From: Agapetus fuscipes
Lineage: Eukaryota > Arthropoda > Insecta > Trichoptera > Glossosomatidae
Reading direction: 5' to 3'
DNA length: 64,000 nt
Assembly (NCBI GenBank): GCA_951799405.1
Contig: OX637332.1
Location: forward strand, 11,041,001-11,105,000
Below the pieces are notes generated by a model. That model was given only the letters and a program-made list of their open reading frames with translations, was not told the origin of the DNA and did no database searches. A program made the translations under genes and the position numbers. Position 1 is the first letter of the stretch. The number at the start of each line of letters is the position of its first letter. This document shows positions 40,872 through 54,100 of the stretch, one piece after another.

Positions 40872-42835
40872 GATTATGATTATTTTCCTTTAAGTCTCTG
40901 TAAATAATTATAGAATAATAACATATATTTTTTTATATACCTGAGAAAGAAGTGAATCTTTAATTTTACCAAATTTTCAATGTCAACTTAAAAAAAAATT
41001 AACTAATGAAATTAATCTGAATTTAGAAATATGAGAAATTGTCAGAAAGACTTATTGTTATGATGTGTATAAAGATAATATTATAAAAATGTATACTTGG
41101 ACTTAACCCAAGCGTACTTTTCAAATGCATCAATCAATGTAGGTTTTTATGAAATTGTACCACTTTCTTAGATACAGCTTTAGCTCCTTATTTACATAAG
41201 GAACGAAGAATCTGAAAGGCTCGTTGGTCTTCTATGTTTTCTACTTAATATTTAAATAACCTTCTGTCCATAATATTTATGTAGTAAGCAAAGTGATGTA
41301 AGAGCATTGTGTGTGGAGAAAATATTTATTATCATGTTTACTGCAGTATGTTCCTAAATTTTTTTGTTTTGTTTTGCATTGCAATTTCACTATTGCAGAT
41401 TCATGTAAATAAGTACCTCCTTAGTTCATTAAATATATTATAGCTGTCCTATAACAAATGCAGTTTTAATGGCAGTGTGTAATTTCATGCAGAGGTGCTC
41501 TTTTTGTTTACTGTATATTGTGTATAAAATATAATTAAATGTAAGAAAAGGCAATTTTGATTAATTTATTAAATTGTATTCACTCTTTTAATGCCTTTGT
41601 TAAACTAAACCTTTTTTTTTATTAATAAGTAAACACGTCTATCCTCTAGCTGCAAGAGGAAAGATAAATAGATAGAATTAATTGCTAAAGTCTAGCAGTT
41701 AATTTTTTATCAGTCTTTTCTGCCTGCTTATAATTTATTATCTACACAGACTTTAACATTGAATTTATTTACTGAAACTTGTGTTAGACAGTTATTTTCC
41801 CTTTGTTAAGTTAAGAAATATAAAAATAGAGTCATTTAAAATAATATCACTATGCAATGCCGCAATGCCATTGACGTTTCTTCTTGAATAATTTTTAACA
41901 TTGAATTTTCCTCGAAAATCACGCTTTCAATATTTTTTCTATTGAATCAAACAAGCCAATTTTGCCAATACTACTCTCCCATTAATTGTTTCCATCTTAT
42001 TATGATTTTATAACCTTTAGAATTATTGATAACAACAAATCAAAGCATTTTTAATTTATTGGGTGGTTCCATTTCTTTCAGAAAATCATTCTTTACTCTT
42101 TCTTTTGTATACACATAAATGGATCTTTGAATCGTATATTTTTTGCTACTATTATGTAAGTCAATTTTCATTTATGTATATTGTTTAAGTAATGTGTCAT
42201 ACAAAAATATATAATATTCTCTATTTTCATAATCATTTTGTTTATTACTGAAATTCATATGAAATCATGAACTTTTTTAGAAATCTTTAAAATTATGAAA
42301 GTTATTTCAATCGCTATGTGATTTGTTTTTCTGACAAACATACATTTCGGCCATTTTCTTTTTATGCCATTAACATGAAAAAAATCAACAACATATTCCA
42401 AAAAACAAAAAAACAATATTCTCTTTTAGGAGATAATGTTTACTGTTGTGCATGAAATGATTAAGTAAAAGTGCTTTACCTAAAATCACAGTTGGGGATT
42501 TGAGTTTGCAAGAGGTGATTTCCATGACTATACATCAGATTGGTTGAACGTAAATTTGAGTTTTTTTGTTATGCCTGTAAATAAATCGTCAACATTCTGT
42601 TAGATTTTTTTTTTTTTGTCTACATTCAAATAATCAAATGTGCAGAAACATAAATAGTATGCTGTACTAATAGAAGTACATGCTTGGAACATACAGTTTA
42701 TTTTATTTTGATAAATCTTTTTTTATGAAGCCCAGTCAGATTCTGCATCATCACATAGTATTGTATGTGTATTTTAATCTCTTTTTAGTGTTTGAAATTG
42801 AATTTAATGCATTATTTAATAATTAGATCATTTAA
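40872..42835. other. ClC-c 3' UTR and downstream sequence
   Basis: AT-rich with no coding exon. The ClC-c 3' UTR must begin here; several AATAAA-like words (for example near 42588) are candidates, but none can be chosen from sequence alone. No transposon recognised. Confidence 0.4.
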
Positions 42836-43365
42836 CCCCTCAAGCGCCGGAACGCGGATCCGCACTCATAGTACTGTACGTGATTTTTTTCATTTTTCTT
42901 TAGTTTTTACACAGCAATAAGATCGAAAATCGCATGAAGTTCTGCTATTGGGTAGAACCATCCACCAATAAATTCAAAGCATTCATTTTTGTTTGGAGGT
43001 ATTTAAAATATAATATTTAAGTTGACCTTGAAAACCGACTCTAGAAAAAGCCGAATTCCACAATTTTGTTGACATAATAACACTTACACTAAAAAAAAAT
43101 CTTTGTGTAAATAAAAAGGGTCATTAACTTCTATTTTTTGCGATGTATTGGGATTTCGTGCCTACGCATACTAATGAGGTATATCTATTTTTAGAATCTC
43201 GATCTTTTTTCGGTAATCTAAATTATGATGGAGTATAATAATAATTTCACAAAAGTTTTATATGATATGTTTTGAATCCCTGGTGATATCTAACCTCAAT
43301 TTAATATTAAAAAAACCAGGAGTTGGGTGTCTGAATTAGGCAAAAAATCGCTGGCGCTTCAGGGG
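42836..43365. mobile_element. piggyBac-like MITE, 530 bp (tentative)
   Basis: Inverted ends CCCCTCAAGCGCCGG and CTGGCGCTTCAGGGG. The left flank is TTAA (42832-42835) and the right flank is CTTAT, so the TTAA duplication is worn. No transposase. Confidence 0.5.
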
Positions 43366-43638
43366 CTTATAAGGGAAACTATGAGATGGAAAAATGATCA
43401 AGAAATGTGTTATTGAGATGAGAGTTATATTAGGACAGTTATAATAATTTTTTTTTTATAGAAATAAATAAATCTAATTAGAAATCAATGTTAAGTGTAT
43501 TTATTTAATCTTGTATGTTTTATTTTTTATTAAGTTTTATCACCTTTTCAATAATGAATTGTGTATTTATTTAACTCCGTTTTCAATTGTTATTTCAAAT
43601 ACAAAAATAAATCACTATATATGAATTAAAGTTGTTAA

Positions 43639-43944
43639 CCCGGCAAGTATAAGGTGCAAAAAAGTCACATCAGGTAATGAGCTTGGGTATGACAAACCCC
43701 ACACTTTAATGTATCGTAATAGAGCTCTTTTAATTGTTTTTTTATATTGAAAGGATTGTATAAAATAATGATTGTTTAATGGACTTTAATGAAGTAAGCT
43801 TTTCATTTAAATTATTAACATTTTTCTGATCTTATTATAAGAAATAAGTTAAAGGGTGTACAAAAATGAACAATTTCACAAATTAATTATTTTTTAAATT
43901 TGAACTGGTTATTAGATACCCGGGGGTCAGTCATACTAGCCGGG
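43639..43944. mobile_element. piggyBac-like MITE, 306 bp, TSD TTAA
   Basis: Inverted ends CCCGGCAAGTATAAG and CATACTAGCCGGG, flanked by TTAA on both sides (43635-43638, 43945-43948). A second inner pair (GCTTGGGTATGACA, GGTCAGTCATAC) is weaker. Confidence 0.75.
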
Positions 43945-44124
43945 TTAAACAAAATCAATCCTTTTATTTATAAGAATATATTGTTTGCTATCTTTATTCT
44001 CTTATGTAGTATTTTTTGGCATACTAAAGATGCTACCTCTGTATGGTTTTGTACATAAGCATACTTTTTTTATAATGCATTTGAAATACTATTTAAAGAT
44101 TATTTATCATGATTATATTATTCC

Positions 44125-44375
44125 TTGACTTATAGGTTGGTATGAGGCTGACCACCCATACTGTAAAAAATGGTTCACTTTGCCAATGTCACCCCTGTTT
44201 CAGGGAAGGTCGGCAAAAGTTGTGGGGCTTATGTTCATTTGAGGTTTGGATTTTATTTGTAAGTACACATTCAGCATTTGTAAGCGCGAACTACACTTGT
44301 TGGTTTGTGGGCATACATCTGAGAGCTTTAAATGAATATATCCTTGCAACTAAGATTACAGATTATAGATTATCA
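44125..44375 (+). repeat. GATTA-tail repeat copy
   Basis: CCTTGACTTATAGGTTGG to TTGCAACTAAGATTACAGATTATAG. Same subfamily as the copy inside the DIRS element. Confidence 0.8.
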
Positions 44376-44604
44376 GATTGGTAGAGCAAAATCTTCTTAA
44401 ATACTGTCATGAAAAATACTGATTGTAATAGTTAATTGAATATTCTTATGCATGTATTTTGTTTGTATAATTAAGAGATTTTGTGATAAAATTATAATGA
44501 ACTTATACAATATATACAGTGTCACATGTTTAAATAAAAATATTGAATATTAGGAATTCAACTTTTTATTATTTTAAAGTGTATTTTGTATACTGTTTTA
44601 AGTA

Positions 44605-44815
44605 ATCCAGTGGAAAGCTGAATAAGTAGAATGCTTGCATTCAAAGCCAGAAGGCTAGGATTTGGTTCCCACCAAGGGTGTCAGAAATATAATTTTATTT
44701 AGCTGTTTACTTCAAATCCTAAATGATAAAACTGGCAAGGTTTACTTCAGAAGATCCCTTGGGAATTTACAGCACTGAGCACATGGCTGCAGGTAAAACT
44801 GGTAGATAAAAATAA
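44605..44815 (+). repeat. tRNA-derived SINE type 2, diverged
   Basis: GCTGAATAAGTAGAATGCTT and GGATTTGGTTCCCACCAAGG are tRNA-like A- and B-box regions. The body resembles the reverse complements of 45905-46060 and 46535-46720. Confidence 0.45.
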
Positions 44816-44899
44816 CTGTAAATTTGGACAGCCATTGATACGAAAAAAAAGTTTTTTTCAGAATTTGGTTTACTGAATTTTGGCTTAGAATTTTGTTTG

Positions 44900-45110
44900 G
44901 CATACTGTAAAAAATGGTTCACTTTGCCAATGTCACCCCTGTTTCAGGGTAGGTTGGCAAGAGTTGCAGAGCTTAAATTCATTTGAGGTTGGGTTTTTAT
45001 ATTGTAGGTCCACATGCGGCACGTGTTAGCGCGAACTTATACATGTCTACTTGTGGGAATGCGTTTAATATGAATCTTAAATTAAATGTCTTTGCAGCTT
45101 AGATTTAGAT
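44900..45110 (+). repeat. GATTA-tail repeat copy, 5'-truncated
   Basis: Starts at CATACTGTAAAAAATGGTTC, ends TTGCAGCTTAGATTTAG. Confidence 0.75.
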
Positions 45111-45463
45111 TTTATGTTGTAGGTTTCATTTAAATATTTGACTTTTTATCTTCTTGCAAGACCAACAGATAAGATAGTATCCAATTTACGAGTATTACAA
45201 TATTTAAAAAAAAGAAAGCAAACAATCACTGAATCTCCGCTTCATTTTAGATCTGTTTATTCAGGACTCCTTGTGATGCAGAGGACCAGTTGTCCGTCTA
45301 TATCTAAGACACCGACATCCATTCTTACTTTTATAATTCCTTTCGATGGGTTCCTATCATTGTTTTCTCAGAATCTCCTGTTCAGACATTCTTGCAAAAC
45401 AGGATTTGTAGACCTTTAAGTAATTTTTAAGTACTTTATGAAGAAATATAACAAATCTATAAC

Positions 45464-46058
45464 TATAAAGAAGGATGTATGTATGTATGTATGTATGTAT
45501 GTATGTATGTATGTATGTATGTATGTATGTCCCCTATAGACTCATAAACCGCTCATCCGATTTTGACGAAATTTTCAGGAAACATGTAACATATTCTTAG
45601 AACGAATCCTGTGAAGTTTGATGGTGATCAAATAAACAGTGGTTCTCAATTCTCGATATTTCAGCAACGAGGTCGGTAAATTTTGAAACCACCCAATAGA
45701 AGAAGACCATTATAATCAACTACAATACATAATCTTAGTTGCAAATATACATTTACATCAAAGATTCATATAAAATGCATGCTCACAAATAGACACATGT
45801 AAGTTCACGCTTACAAATGCTGCATGTGTACCTACTCATAATTTAAAATCCAAATCTAAAATGAACAACCCAGTAACTTTTACTTTACGCCAACTTGAAA
45901 TGGATGTTATTCAGGTCCTGAGTGGCTTGACACTCATTTCTTATGAAGGCTGAGTAAGCCTTGCCGGTATTTTATTTTGGGTTTAAAATAAACACTGAAA
46001 CGGGAAATAATTTCTGACAACTTCGGTGGGATTCTAACTCGAGATCTCGGCATGGAAT
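45464..46058 (+). repeat. composite repeat block, tandem copy 1
   Basis: In order: ATAAAGAAGGATG, a (GTAT)n run (45475-45529), a CCGCTCATCCGATTTTGACG body, a worn GATTA tail on minus (45722-45870), then a minus SINE type 2 (45905-46058). The next block repeats it at an offset of about 627 bp with few changes. Confidence 0.75.
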
Positions 46059-46077
46059 GCAATCTATCTATCTATAT

Positions 46078-46720
46078 CTATAAAGAAGGATGTGTGTATG
46101 TATGTATGTATGTATGTATGTATGTATGTATGTATGTATGTATGTATGAATGTATGTTCCCTATAGACTCATAAACCGCTCATCCGATTTTGACGAAATT
46201 TTCAGGAAACATGTAACATATTTTTAGAATGAATCCTGTGAAGTTTGATGGTGATCAAATAAACAGTGGTTCTCAATTCTCAATATTTCAGCAACGAGGT
46301 CGGTAAATTTTGAAACCACCCAATAGAAGAGGACCATTATATTCAACTACAATACATAATCTTAGTTGCAAATATACATTTACATTAAAGATTCATATAA
46401 AATGCATGCTCACAAGTAGACACATGTAAGTTCACGCTTACAAATGCTGCATGTGTACCTACTCATAATTTAAAATCCAAATCTAAAATGAACAACCCAG
46501 TAACTTTTACTTTACGCAAACTTGAAATGGATGTTATTCAGCTCCTGAGTGGCTTGACACTCATTTCTTATGAAGGCTGAGTAAGCCTTGCCGGTATTTT
46601 ATTTTGGTTTAGAAATAAACACTGAAACGAGAAATAATTTCTGACAACTTCAGTGGGATTCTAACTCGAGATCTCGGCATGGAATGCAGTTACTCTACCA
46701 ACTAAGCTATAGACCGGACT
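46078..46720 (+). repeat. composite repeat block, tandem copy 2
   Basis: Same order as copy 1: (GTAT)n at 46090-46150, the CCGCTCATCCGATTTTGACG body, worn minus GATTA tail (46362-46500), minus SINE type 2 (46535-46720). Only this copy keeps the SINE head (CTCTACCAACTAAGCTATAG), so copy 1 is cut at its right edge. Confidence 0.75.
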
Positions 46721-46754
46721 TTTTACAAATATGGTGGATCGATATCGGTTTGGT

Positions 46755-47307
46755 TAGGGGTAAGCAACCTGCGGCTCACCAGCCACATGCGGCTCTTTGG
46801 ATGTGAAGTTACGGCTCTTTAGCTTCATACGCAAATATAAAAAAAACACAGAATTATACTTCTGATCGAAAAAAACTAAATCGTTCTGAATCGATTAACG
46901 ATCTCTCCGCTACTTGTACTCGCTTTTCACCCCCCACCCTCCCCCACCCCATCGACGCTATTTATTGTTGGCAAAAAAACATTTGTGGCTCTTTACAAAT
47001 CCAAATCCAAAATAAGATATGTATCATTTGAGATTCACATCAAATGCATTCCCATAAGCAGACACGCATAATTTCGCGCTCACACATACCGCATGTGGAA
47101 CTACAATATAAAAACCCAATCTTAAATGAACATAAGCCCTGCAACTCTTGCCGACCTTCCCTGAAACAGGGGCGACATTGGCAAAGTGAACCATTTTTTA
47201 CAGTATGGGTGGTCAGCCTCATACCAACCTATAAGTCAAGGAAAAACTTTGAAATTTGTAAATTGTAATTTTTGGCTCTTCCGACTCAAAAGGTTGCCGA
47301 CCCCTGG
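46755..47307. mobile_element. hAT-like element interrupted by a GATTA-tail repeat
   Basis: Ends TAGGGGTAAGCAACCTGCGG and AAAGGTTGCCGACCCCTGG are inverted. The words GCGGCTC and GGCTCTT recur subterminally. The repeat at 46995-47243 lies inside. No clear 8-bp duplication remains. Confidence 0.6.
46995..47243 (-). repeat. GATTA-tail repeat copy in the hAT-like element
   Basis: On minus from TTCCTTGACTTATAGGTTGG to CATATCTTATTTTGGATTTGG. The (GATTA) tail is poor. Confidence 0.75.
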
Positions 47308-47569
47308 CCTAGACAAAAGTTCCAAATTAAAAAATGTTATTCAAGTATTCCAAGTTGAATTTTAGAAATGTAAGAAAGCTTTTATATCCCGCACTTATAA
47401 AAAATACGATAAACGAAAGTTCGTAGGTCACAACTAGAAGACCATATTGAAATATATTATTATTATTAAAACCTTTTATTGAAACATACTTTTAATTAAA
47501 ATATACATAATATAGTTGTTTTTTCAAAAAACACATTTCTGTAAAATTATATACTCACCACAAATTTAA

Positions 47570-47700
47570 AGATCGTTTTTTTCTCGGCGGTTAAACGTCT
47601 TTCTTCTATGTGACAATGGTCCAAAGCAACCAAAATAAACAAAATGTTTGCCTTTTACCTAACCCGGCCGTGCGACTTACAATTTTGTTGTCAATAGAAA
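47570..47700. repeat. single arm related to the inverted repeat at 16245-16740
   Basis: TTTTTTTCTCGGCGGTTAAACG, TGGTCCAAAGCAACCA and CCTAACCCGGCCGTGCGA parallel the right arm at 16635-16735. Confidence 0.4.
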
Positions 47701-48064
47701 ATGTTCCGTGTGCACTACCTAAAACTTTCACTTATTGAAATAATGGATAGAGCACATCTTAAATGTGGGGAAAAAATGTGAATTCACTTGGCCGGGATAA
47801 AGACAGGACAGGGAGTCAAAAGTTCAACATAAATTAAACACTTTTATGGAGATAGTTGAAAAAACACTTAAGTGCATCATATTGTATGAAGCATTTTCCC
47901 CAACTGCATACGTTTCACAGTGCGGTTACATTGAAAAATATTCCTGATTGTTTGGAATACATTTATTTCTTCACTTTGCTCAAAGAGTATAGTGATTTTT
48001 ATAGATTAGTTCTTTAATTGTATGATTATAAAATTTCATTTATTGTTTATATTATTTTCTTGTA

Positions 48065-48310
48065 TAGGTCAATATGCATCTGACCAACTATAAATATAAA
48101 ATGGTTCACTCTGCCAATGTCACCCCTGTTTCAGGGAAGGTCAGCAAAGAGTTGCAGGGTGTATGTTCATTTGAGATTTGGGTTTTTATGTTGTAGGTTC
48201 ACACGCAGAATGTGCAAGTGTGAACTTATACGTGTCTGATTGTGGGCATGCACTTAATGTGAATTCCAAATGTAACAATTATATCCATGCAACTTAGAAT
48301 AGATTAGATG
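48065..48310 (+). repeat. GATTA-tail repeat copy
   Basis: TAGGTCAATATGCATCTGAC, CACCCCTGTTTCAGGGAAGG, to ATGCAACTTAGAATAGATTAG. Confidence 0.75.
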
Positions 48311-48659
48311 AGTGACGTTACATAGCCGATTTTTTTATCTTAAATATAAATGGAGCACCGCAATCGATTTTCCCTATGCTTGGCTCTGCTGCTTAACAGT
48401 TGTACCTAGACCTTTTTTTTTAGAAAACGTGAAGATTAACCTAGAGATAAATTGTGTGAAGCTTGATTCCGATTAGCACACTTTTTTTTTGATCCTGTTG
48501 TTTCCTCTTTTATCTGTAGAAAAAAATTGATACCACATGCCCAAATGGCGTAGTGAAACACGCCGGGTACTGCTAGTTTATCATAAAAGACATGAAAACT
48601 AAAATAATATCATTACAATCACCTTATACATGAACCAGTAGAATACTTATATATATATA

Positions 48660-49290
48660 TATATCAGGCTAATTTATTTTAAATTGCAAATGATAAGAGA
48701 GCGCCATTTTTGTGTGTGTCACACCTCAAGGGCCCTCTCCGATCATGGATAAGACTTTCTAAATAGGTGTGTCTTGAGTGCTCCGCGAAATACATCCATA
48801 GATTTGGAGTTCTTCACTCCGGGTGGCAGTCTGTTCCACTCCACCGGACCCGCAACACGGAAAGCGCGGTCTCCGAAATTTGTACGAATCTGACGGCGTG
48901 GCTGAACCAAATTGACTACTTCATCGCCCGCGGATCTGAGTGTCTGCCTCCTTACACCCATCTCAACAGGCAACATCATGTCAGTCAAATAAGGTGGAGC
49001 CAAGCCATTGATGGCTTTATATACCATCACACAAACACGGTAGACCATGCTCTCCGGGAAACGAAGCCAATGTAGTGTTTTTAACAGCGGAGTGATGTGA
49101 GCGAATTTGGGTATCCCGAATATGAGTCTTGCAGCCGAATTCAACACAGATTGAAAGCGATTGAACTGCTTCTTCGGCTGACCACTATAAAGCGTCGAAC
49201 AATAGTCAATCCGAGACACCACAAACGCGCCCACTAGGGTCTTGACTGCATCTGACGGTAAACACTTTCTAATAGCCTTAATTTGGCGTA
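48660..49290 (-). pseudogene. CR1/L2-like RT C-terminal fragment, copy 2
   Basis: On minus LRQIKAIRKCLPSDAVKT leads into [35 protein letters not shown] and [19 protein letters not shown]. It is 163 codons open, the same length as the copy at 26325-26816 and clearly of the same family. The 3' end CACACCTCAAGGGCCCTC is shared, and a (TA)n run follows at 48650-48664. Confidence 0.8.
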
Positions 49291-49457
49291 GTGAAACTTA
49301 TGTACTACTATGTAAAAAACTTATGTACCTACAATCTGAGTATTTTTGTTCTAGGAAAATGGGATCAGCCATGATGGATGATTTATTAATCTGTGATGAG
49401 CAATGGTATCATAATATAATGAATACTTTTAGATATGAATCGAGGCAAATTTAATCT

Positions 49458-49620
49458 TAACTTGTAGGTTGGTATGAGGTTGACCAGCCATGCTGTAAAA
49501 AAATGGTCCACTTTACCAATGTCACCCCTGTTTCAGGAAAGGTTGCCAAAAGTTGCAGAGTTTATGTTCATTTGAGGTTTGGATTTTAGTGTGTAAGTGC
49601 ACATTTGTAAGCACGAACTT
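49458..49620 (+). repeat. GATTA-tail repeat copy, 3'-truncated
   Basis: TTGTAGGTTGGTATGAGGTT to TTTGTAAGCACGAACTTGCG. It lacks the GATTA end, unusual for a LINE tail and probably caused by a later deletion. Confidence 0.65.
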
Positions 49621-49624
49621 GCGC

Positions 49625-50904
49625 GGCAAGCTTATTGGTTGCTAAAAAGTGTCGTACGTCCAATGTTCCTTGCCAAAAAAACAAAGATTAGTTGTTTCCC
49701 CTTCTGCTCAGGTGCTGCGAGCGGTGTTAGTATGACAAACTATGATTATGAGACAAGCAGGAAATCAACGCAAGGAAACCAATCCATTGTAATACAAGTC
49801 ACCTTTTTAAATTTACCTTGATGTGAATATCCTACAGGTATACATACAAACCTCAACTGAAGAACTTATTTCTTCAGGCAGGGAATATAAAAACAAACCG
49901 TGTGTGTTTTTGGAAACATTTATTTTGTTCTAATATTTAGTTCAAGAGAAAAATCATACAGAAGTCTTATTTTCATTGAACTTAACGGGATTTATACAAA
50001 GAACAGGAACATACAATGAGTCGTTAAATGCCAACCACAATAATGAAATGGAAGGGTCACCTTGATGAAGAACTTTGAGAACAGTTTGAAACTTCGACAC
50101 AGTAAGCCAAAATAACCAATTACCCGAAAGTCATTAAAATATACAACCGTGTAAATCTAAAAATAAAATGAGTTCAAGTAAACTCATAGATATATTATGA
50201 TGTAAGTACATAAAAATCAATAGGACAAATGAAAAAGAGAGATGTTCAATTTTTTTTATTGATATGTTGGTAAAATCCATACACTTTTTCACATTTGACA
50301 TATATTTTTTGAATGGTTACAAAGTTTTGTAACTTATAAGAACATTTACAATCAAATTATTTTTATGACATTCGATTTAATAATTTTATATACAATTTCA
50401 CTATAAATATCTTATCATTCTTAACATTAATGAAAACTAGTTTCATCAATTTGAAATAATAAAATCATGATGGTTTCCATAGTATAATTTTCTTTATCTA
50501 ACTACATTTTATTAATAATTTACATAATACCTATGTTTAATTAATAAATATCTAGTGTATTTATAAATACATTAATAATTTTATTTCACTTCAAACTTAA
50601 TTAAATTTTTTAAGTCTTTGATTCTTCTTAGTGCTAATATAAAATATAATATTGTATATTATGCTATGTGAATGCATCAGTGTCACACTTATTACATATT
50701 GTATTAACATTCTTTAAATATCAACCATTAAAACTTTTTTTCACATCAATTTTATTGTAAGGGTGGATATGTTAGACACAAGCTTCACAGCTTTTTAAAG
50801 ATCCAATGAACGACTCTTATGTTTTTTTTTTCATTTAGAAAGTAAAACATTTATTTACTGGTTATTATTTTAAACTTTCGCACTGGTTAACTTTCATAAT
50901 TTCT
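49625..50904. other. side 3' flank, nothing recognised
   Basis: Very AT-rich. It should contain the 3' UTR of the minus-strand side gene. No repeat of the families above. Confidence 0.4.
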
Positions 50905-51120
50905 TTACACGCAACTTTCCTGCTGATGGTTCAGCATGAGAGGGGTGCGGACAGTAACAATCTCTCTCACTGGTCGGGCTGCTATGCAAGGATCTCCGAC
51001 CTTGCCGTAGTCTAAGCTGCCATAAGTTGGAGCATTGTAGTTCATCTTAGTACCGTGTGGGTCTACTAGATAGTTTATTTGTTGGCTTATATTGATGTCT
51101 CCAAACTGCAGTTCTTCCAT
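50905..51120 (-). CDS. side: side exon: last, cytoplasmic C-terminus
   Basis: Acceptor TTCTTTCAG. MEELQFGDINISQQINYLVD, MNYNAPTYGSLDYG, ending QQESCV and TAA. Several tyrosines (NYLVD, PTYGSLDYG) could be signalling sites, by inference only. Confidence 0.82.
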   Translation of the reverse strand: MEELQFGDINISQQINYLVDPHGTKMNYNAPTYGSLDYGKVGDPCIAARPVREIVTVRTPLMLNHQQESCV

Positions 51121-54100
51121 CTGAAAGAAATTATCAACTAAGCTGTTTAAACATGGACTGATGGCAATGTTTTATTAAATTTAGCAACACACATATCTTA
51201 TCCCTCTATCTCGGATGCCACTAGCCAAAATATGATGTTTTGGTGTTAATATTCCTTACCTATGCGCTACGTTTTGATAAACTGTCATAACTCACAGGGA
51301 TAAATTATAACTTCTAACTCGTTTTTCTCAACCTTTGGACTTGTGGCACCCTAGGTCTGGGATACAATATAAGCTAAGAGGCTATTTTTAGAATCTTGTT
51401 GGGAAAAAGGGCAGATTTCTGTATGTTTCACTGGAGTTATGTACATACAATTAATTACGTCAAACAATTCAGTGTTGCCTGTGTAAACAATCTGTAAGTA
51501 ATAATGTTTTTTTCAAAAATAAATTTTAATAGTAATATAAGTAACTTTATCCCCATTGGTGATAGAAGAAGGATATTCCAAAAAAATGTTGTCTGTGATT
51601 CCAATGAAACTTGTCTGTGATTCCAATGAAACCAGTGGATGATTCGAGAGCATTGTTCTACCAGCGTAATTAGAATCACATATGCACTAATACTACCATA
51701 CGCTCGTATAAATACATTTCCTACTTTTACATTCAAGTGTTGGTAGATTGATATTCTTACATCATCTGTGGAGAAGTGCAGATGCTGTGCGTTGGCTGGA
51801 GCCGTTCCCGGGCCCATCTGCGGGACGCACCACTCCTCAGGTCCTGGAAGAGGATCAGCAGCGCCGCCCAGCTGGTAGTCTGATTCTGCAAAACCAGGTT
51901 CCCGGTGAAACATGCCTGTATGGCACAAATACACACGCGGGCCACCAATGTCCAACGGAGAGGGAATTAGTGGGCGATGAAAGGAAAAACAAAAGAATTA
52001 GGTCAAAAATAGAACAAAAAAATAAATAATTAGTAAAGGAAAGCATTAAATGAGAAAATAAAGGAATAAAAATACCAAGGAACTCATGAAAATTTAAAGT
52101 CATAAAACGAGTTGAAATGATGTTTCAAATTTTTCTTAGAGGGGTGAGGTCACAGCTTAAAGCCTTGAGTAACCAATAATTAAATGTTGGTTAGCCATTT
52201 TCATAGTAGCCCTGCCGGTTTACGTCACAACTCTTTTTCCGGCTTAATTTGCGTGGACGCCATTAGTAAAAGAGAGGGTTAAGTAAAAAAATACTAAGTA
52301 ACCCATGATATGTAATTAAATAAAACTAGAAAAATATAGATATGTAAAATAATATGATGTAAATTACTATTAAATGGACTGTTAAATGATATAATTGTAA
52401 AAGATAAAAATAATACATAAAATCTAAAAAATGGATAGTTGGAATGAATTAGAAAAAGTAAATTTTCTTTCATGAAATGTTAAAGAAAAAAGACATTGCT
52501 GACAATAATATTTTTGTTTTCATACAATGGTGACAATAGTTTAATTCATTACAATACAAAAAATATTTTATCTACATATTTCATAATAATTGAGACATTA
52601 CCTTTGTTGAATTGTATCACATCTGGGTTCTTGTCTCCATATAAGCTCTCAGTTTCAGAGGCTAGCGGTACGGCTCCTTTGTTTTTGAGGGAAGGCTGCT
52701 GGGGTTCGGCCAACAACTGGGGCTTGCCACGTACTTTTATGATGATCAAAGCGGATATCGACATTATGACTAGAGTTATGGCCACCCCAATGAAGATTCC
52801 AATAAAAGGCTTCATCTCCATAGAAGAAACTTGCCCTGAAATGATAAATAAATCTTCAAACATAATCCATTTGATATATAATTAAATATTGAATAGAAGT
52901 TTCAGATTTTCACTGTTGACACTGAGAGTGGCTTTCAGGAATCTGTTGCCGTGGTCTGACAAAACTGGGGTTCCCGGACGTTTCACCCATCGCTGCCTTA
53001 GTTCTTGTTTACCGTGTACGCCATTGAGAAAATTTCACATGAGCAATGTTTGCATGTGTACTGGACCAATGTGTCTTATGAAAACAAGAAATTTATTTTA
53101 AAAATATTTAAAATAACTCTCACATTATCGAATTTTACGGTTTTTCTTAGCTCAGATTGTGCAGAATTTGATTCATAAGACAACTGCATGAAAAAGTCAT
53201 ATTTGACATGATTGGCGTATACGGTAAACAAGAACTGGGGGAGCGCCATGTCTGCGACAGATTCTTTCAGTGTGGTGATGTTGATGAAAACGATAGACTA
53301 CGGCAGCAGATCTCAGAAAGCAACTAACCTTTGTTCAGTAAATTTATTTGTTAGGTACTCAGTTATACATACAATACTTCCCAAATTAATAATAATGATG
53401 AAAGATGTTATGGGTCAAAAAAAAATTGCTTTTAGTAGGTAACGATGTATTAATTCTTAAAGTTCAATCCAATATATTTTAATAGTATGGAATAAAATAA
53501 AGCATTGGGTAATTATTATTGTTATTAATAGTTTGGTATTGAATACTCTTCTCATAAAATTGACTGCAAAAAAAATTATTAGGGTGAAAGAAATTTTATT
53601 CCTTTACCTGAAAATATGAATTTAGTTAATATGTACAAAGAAAACTAAAATTTTAGCGACAAATTGAAATCACATGACAGCATTTTATAAAGCGCTACTT
53701 ACAAGCAAGTTGTTGAATTACAACCTAAAACTTATAACTGTAATTACCGGTTTGTTTTTCAGCCTTCTTCAGGGTGAATCCTTCTAGGCTAGCTGCCTCA
53801 CTTCTTCCTCTGTTATTGGCCGCGTATATGGCCATGTATATCTTAGTTCCCTCCATCAGTCCACCAACTACAAAATGTGGGTTCGGAGACGAGACGTTCA
53901 CTTGCAGAAGACCAGTCTGCTGATCGTAAACTTCAAAAATGAAACTTTGCGCTTGACCTCCGTCAAAACCTAATAAAGAAACATACATATTCATACAACG
54001 TTTGTTATTTACAATAAATGCTAGCAACAAGAACAACGCTTGCAGCAAAATACAATATTTTTTGAGTGATGTTTTGGTGTGGTGTGTTTTTGTGATTTGT

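Noticed and set aside
45464..46720. CRISPR-like spaced repeats
   Set aside because: Two long copies plus microsatellites in an animal genome; no short direct repeats with unique spacers.
51748..52103. Plus-strand and alternate minus frames at the side tail exon
   Set aside because: Shadows of exon 51761-51915; only the EPGFAESDYQ frame joins both neighbours in phase.
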